From positions 253,513 through 317,512 of the forward strand of contig FN648136.1 of NCBI GenBank assembly GCA_000310025.1: a stretch of 64,000 nucleotides of DNA, given 5' to 3'. The translations under genes were made by a program, and so were the position numbers. Source of the stretch: Ectocarpus siliculosus. Its lineage: Eukaryota > Sar > Phaeophyceae > Ectocarpales > Ectocarpaceae. Under the pieces are notes generated by a model that was not told the origin of the DNA, ran no database searches, and worked only from the letters and a program-made list of their open reading frames with translations. This document shows positions 59,338 to 64,000 of the stretch, one piece after another (the first letter of the stretch is position 1; every line of letters begins with the position of its first letter).

Positions 59338-62324
59338 TGCAAGTAGAGTAGAGAGGATAAAACAAGCCTCAGCTGATTAGAAATGGAACAAAAGCCTCAC
59401 TGAATCGGGTCCTCGTTGTCTCGCTTTCAAGCAAAGAAGCACCCACCCGCCTCGGTGAACCCCGGGGGATAGAAACGCCTTACAGGCCAAGCAACACAAC
59501 CAGGAGCTCTATTGGCCCGGCCGCACCAGCAACCACCAGTGGCAGAGGAAAGGGAGACGATGAGGTTTATCGATACTGTGGTTGATTGGCTCGCCTCAAT
59601 TTCAGTTTGCAGTAGATTAGAGGAGGCCGGATATGCTTGTCGTAGACAGCGCGTCTTCCTTCTCATTAGCCTTGGCTATGGCAAGAGACTCCCTATTTGT
59701 CGGCCTCGTTTGGCAAAGCCAGGGAATGGATCGGACGCCGGTGTAAGTCTTGAAAACAATGGTTCTTTTGTGAGAGTAGCGTCTCCGTCCACGTATGTAT
59801 GTATGTATCGTCTCTCGCCAGCCTCCTCCATGAGAAGAAAATGAGGCAGCTAGACTAGGGTGGGGGTGGTGGGTGTGACGTTGCAGTCAGATAACACGGA
59901 TGGATGGCTCCGACGCACCGTTTGGTCATGATCACAGCCAACGCACAACAATAAGAAAGGCTCGCACACGGATTAAAATGTCTCGGATAACACAGATCCC
60001 ATAGCGATCAGGGCAGGCTTCAAAGAAGTCACAGATGTTGTGCGTAGAGCCAGCCTTCAAGGTTTTGTGGCGACGCGACCATCATCGCGGGGGCACGCTG
60101 TGGTAATGTGGGGTGAGGTCTGTCTTTAGGAGATTTTGGGCGCGGGGGCTTGGCAAACGGGGGCGGGGGGGGGTGTGCCCATCGAAATTAAATCGTAAAT
60201 CGTACCAGTAGTCCCAACTATCGGTTGCCTGTAAGAAGTCACCCTTGCGTGCGTTGACTTTATTTCCGCGCACACCCTTGATTGCGGATACAATTTTTCT
60301 TCTACAGGCATCACAGGCATTTTGATACCGTCGTACCAAAAGGTGGCGGATTGGAGGCAGCCCTAGCCGTAGAAGGTTTGGAAGCGCGAAGTGACTCAAT
60401 GCTGCTGTGTTTTTTCTGTTCGCTCACGATATTCCAGGCCATTGCCTCTTGGCGATGCGCGTGAGCGCATCCTCAAAGAGACTGTTACGGTCTAGTAGGT
60501 CTCACAGAACGGTAAGAAACATGTGAATGGGTGAATGAATGAAGGATCACGATCAGTCCGGAGGCTTCAGCCTACACCCCCTTGCCCCTCCCTTCGATGT
60601 GTAGACCAGAGAGCGGATACTTCCGATGTAGTTGCCTCCGCCGCTTGTTTTTGACCAACGAAACAGCTCACAGCTGCCCAGTCAACCTGAATTCTTCAGT
60701 ATTAAAGACCAGAGAGCGAAATGCCCTCAGTCGACCCCCTAGGGCAGTCTCCCCCGGGTGTGCGGGGAGATATCAGACCTCTAAGCCCCCATAGAGAGGG
60801 GTAGAAGACAGGAGATGAGTATACTTACTATCTTCAGAGGTCAACCGAGGCCCCTGACGTGGAAACAAGGGGGTACCATCATCATGTCCAATTTCCATGT
60901 CCGATTCCAGGCATGAGGATAGTCTTACATTAGAAGATACCAAGTGCTCAAGGTAGAGAAAAAGTTTGACGATTGTGTTCCGGGAAACGAGCTGCTATTG
61001 TTCTGTGCTGTATGTACTGTACAGCCAATCACTTAATTGAGACGTTAGAATGTGAGACACAAAAATACGACCATCCAAGCGTGTGCTCGTGTGGACCTGT
61101 CGTGTCGGCATATCTTCGTGCTGTTTGTGGCCCCCGCGCTTTTCGACGGAGGCTGAAGCGCCCACCCACGGTAGTATGGAATACAGTGTGGGGAATACCG
61201 ATGTTAATGCATGAAACCTCGACTAGAATACCTCGTGCTCCTTCAAGCACAATTAAAAACTGATATACAGTGAACACATGTGCGCGCTCTCTCTCGAGGG
61301 GCCTCACACTTGGACCCCCAACAGTACCCCCCCACGCACAAACTCTCCAGATCGTATCTTGTATCCAAGTACACCCTAAACAGCCGCCCTGCTTAATATG
61401 CATATGTAGGATTACGACCTTGTTGGTAGTCTCCTTCGTTTTTTCTCCATGACAGCGTTTTTTCTCGCACTTTCTTCTGCATGGCACGCAGAGGGCCCGT
61501 CGGTATATTACCCGTTACGTGTGGGGCTCGCGAGACACCGATGGTGCGCGTTCGGGCCGCCTGAAGTCGCTGGGACTGGCTCTTTTCTCAGGGGTTCGGA
61601 ATCCGAACCATGAAAGTCTCCTCGAACGGGATGAAAACCGAAAACGGAACTTTTGATTTTTGCCACGCGCCCACGCGCCTACACAGACAGCTGCTGTGAC
61701 AGACAGCTGCTGTGTTGTTGTGTGCACACCCACCACACCAACTGGGGCGTGCGTACCCGCAGCGTGGACCAAGACTCCTGATGTTGCTCATGGCAAAACA
61801 CGACGCGACACAGAAGTCCTCTCGCACAACTCTGGCAGCGGTCATTTACATTTCAATTCCAAAAGATCGAGAAGTTCAAACATAGAAGTTGTGGTACTGA
61901 GCAGTCTACGTCTATGACTGTTCTTGGGCACGTTGAGCGTCTCTTTGATCCGTTGTTGGTGTTTGCGAGAAAAAGTCCCACAGACCATGGGAAACACGAT
62001 CACACAAGAGGAGTAAGTTCTGAAGCTTTAGCTTCAGTCTCATATTTCAATATCCGTGGGTGGGTGGAACTTTTATTCGCATACCCCACCCCTTGCCCGA
62101 CCCGGTCTCAAATGCTGATCTCGAGCTACAGTGCAAATATCGTGGCGCCCCAAGTACGGTTCGGTAGGGAATCGCAAACCATGACCCCTCCCCGAGTTTC
62201 AGCAGCTTCCACTTCCTGTGGCCGACACGACTCGGCCTTGAATGTTCTTTGTTTGTTTCGCCATGGAAACGGCCGGTTGAACAGCGAAAGAGGGTCCTGC
62301 GTGCTGCGCGCCACAATTGTTTTT
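59338..62324. other. gene-poor region, repeat remnants
   Basis: No gene could be assembled. 59540-59740 (+) has a short open stretch with RVFLLISLGYGKRLPIC, vaguely like a damaged helicase P-loop. 61263-61340 resembles 56970-57050 (ACATGTGCG, CTCT and CCCC-rich blocks), a further weak dispersed repeat. Confidence 0.4.
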
Positions 62325-63831
62325 GGGAAAATGACACAACAGGGTATACCCTGGTCGAAAAGCGACACACCTGGGTACACAGTCATTAACAGCAGTAAAT
62401 GCATTCATATGATTGGTCAGCGCCCAATTTCACCCCGGTACGTCCGAAAAGGCGCAGGGTATATACCCTGCTGTGTCTACTTTTCTCACCAACTGTACCC
62501 TGTTTTCGGAAGTGTACCCTGACCTGACGGGAAATAAGACCCATTCATCAATCATTTCCCCCGCAGGAATCTTCCCAACTCCTTTTCCTCTCCAACCATG
62601 GGGTACCAAACGGCGAATCTTCCCACCCAATAACAACCATGGCAACGCGGCAGGAATCAGTTTCCGCCCCTGCCAAACAACACCAACCATCAACTCTTCC
62701 GCTCGAAATCAACAATGGCCGGGCACTACCCCAGCACAGTTGTTCCGTTTGGAATCATGCACACGCGTGCAATACCCCGTGCACCACTGCTTGCTGCAGT
62801 CTATATGCGAGATGCACGGGTCACGCTATGAAAGCGAGACCGATCCAGCATGGTTGACATACATATACATATATGCATGTATGGACACAGCACTACACGG
62901 GTAACGTTGGGCGCCGCCACTCCCTCCTGCCTGTGCCGTGTGTGCGTGGGTGTGTTGTCTGTTGTGTCTCAATTGCGATGTGTTTCTTGCTTGAACTACT
63001 ACTACTGCTGTAACAGCAGCGGTCGCGCTTACCAGCCGACCAAGCCGACCAACCAATCAATGTATGTAGTAAGAAGACGTCAGGCTTCAGCGGGATGAGC
63101 CGATGAAATACACCGCGAACACAGGGAGGGTGATTGAGTTGGACGACACAGTCCTGCTGCTAGAGTTGTTAGCACTCGCTCCTCCTTCCATGATTGGTGT
63201 CAAGGGCGTGTCTGTGTGTGGTGTTGCTGCCTCTCTCCTCCGCCCGCTCAGCGCAGCGCCACACATCATGGGCACATACATGCATATATATATGCATGTC
63301 AACCATGCTGGATCGGTCTCGCTTTCATAGCGTGACCCGTGCATCTCGCATATAGACTGCAGCAAGCAGTGGTGCACGGGGTATTGCACGCGTGTGCATG
63401 ATTCCAAACGGAACAACTGTGCTGGGGTAGTGCCCGGCCATTGTTGATTTCGAGCGGAAGAGTTGATGGTTGGTGTTGTTTGGCAGGGGCGGAAACTGAT
63501 TCCTGCCGCGTTGCCATGGTTGTTATTGGGTGGGAAGATTCGCCGTTTGGTACCCCATGGTTGGAGAGGAAAAGGAGTTGGGAAGATTCCTGCGGGGGAA
63601 ATGATTGATGAATGGGTCTTATTTCCCGTCAGGTCAGGGTACACTTCCGAAAACAGGGTACAGTTGGTGAGAAAAGTAGACACAGCAGGGTATATACCCT
63701 GCGCCTTTTCGGACGTACCGGGGTGAAATTGGGCGCTGACCAATCATATGAATGCATTTACTGCTGTTAATGACTGTGTACCCAGGTGTGTCGCTTTTCG
63801 ACCAGGGTATACCCTTTTGTGTCGTTTTCCC
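62325..63831. mobile_element. Mutator-like foldback element with about 555-base terminal inverted repeats
   Basis: A 1,507-base element. The left arm (62325-about 62880) recurs in reverse complement at about 63280-63831, nearly identical: both arms translate to the same roughly 150-residue string, an artefact of the palindrome. Ends are GGGAAAATGACACAACAGGG on the left and the complement of GGGAAAACGACACAAAAGGG on the right. It is flanked by the 9-base direct repeat ATTGTTTTT at 62316-62324 and 63832-63840. The roughly 400-base centre encodes nothing recognisable, so it is non-autonomous. Long arms with a 9-base target duplication are typical of Mutator-like elements (established knowledge). 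Assignment to that superfamily is inference. Confidence 0.85.
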
Positions 63832-63840
63832 ATTGTTTTT

Positions 63841-64000
63841 TTTTGTTCTTCCTGAGTGACCATGCTGCTGTTACTGAATTGCTTCAGACAAGGTTGTAGG
63901 CTATCGTGTCTGCCGCTTTGGGGTGCACGCGTCGCGTAGTAGGCGATGCGCGTCGCTTACTTGGTCGCCCGTTGTGTCGTTATACATGAAAAGCAACAAC
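63841..64000. other. flank beyond the foldback element
   Basis: 160 bases to the window end, starting in a T tract. Nothing recognised. Confidence 0.4.

Noticed and set aside
62413-63743. Two identical ORFs of about 150 residues in opposite orientation
   Set aside because: They are the two arms of the inverted-repeat element; no protein family or coding bias was seen.
1-64000. CRISPR arrays, bacterial operons, ribosome binding sites and riboswitches
   Set aside because: The window is intron-rich eukaryotic nuclear DNA; no regularly spaced short repeats were seen.

Overview
This window is nuclear DNA from a photosynthetic stramenopile, most likely a brown alga of the Ectocarpus type (inference). 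Genes are split into many short GC-rich exons by GT-AG introns of a few hundred to over 1,000 bases. Plastid proteins carry a hydrophobic signal followed by an aromatic-centred cleavage motif of the heterokont ASAFAP kind (for example CVSFVPAFF and VESFLPA). The spaces between genes hold microsatellites, a LINE remnant, inverted-repeat elements and dispersed repeats. I rebuilt exons by hand from reading frame, splice consensus and phase. Exon lists are therefore models, although most phases close exactly.

Layout: (1) 1-4937 (+), 3' part of a dual-specificity phosphatase of the DUSP12 type with a long Gly/Ser-rich insert. (2) 6516-11204 (-), a plastid-targeted LPA1/REP27-like (DUF3493) photosystem II biogenesis factor. 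(3) 11458-21556 (+), a complete 17-exon HYOU1/GRP170 ER chaperone, divergent from gene 2 with only 253 bases between start codons. (4) 24093-26797 (-), a three-exon unrecognised protein with a plastid-type presequence, divergent from (5) 27253-31926 (+), a plastid NAD(P)-binding (SDR-like) protein with a charged C-terminal tail. (6) 32918-39624 (-), a complete 11-exon DXP reductoisomerase. (7) 41251-47081 (-), a RimP-like ribosome maturation factor, probably plastid. (8) 47572-49432 (-), an unrecognised six-exon gene, 5' incomplete. (9) about 50290-52357 (+), a 5'-truncated, frame-broken LINE. (10) 54556-59337 (+), a short unrecognised gene whose 4.3 kb intron holds a dispersed repeat. (11) 59338-64000, repeat-rich DNA ending in a 1.5 kb foldback element with long terminal inverted repeats and a 9-base target duplication.

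Five of the nine protein genes look plastid-directed (PSII assembly, MEP-pathway isoprenoid synthesis, ribosome maturation, an SDR-like protein and an orphan), so the window is rich in organelle-support functions. Nothing suggests an operon or shared pathway beyond that. The most unusual items are the foldback element at 62325-63831, an inverted repeat whose centre is a 100-base N gap at 54005-54104, the two orphan genes, and the DUSP in which a roughly 400-residue low-complexity insert separates two zinc-binding segments.
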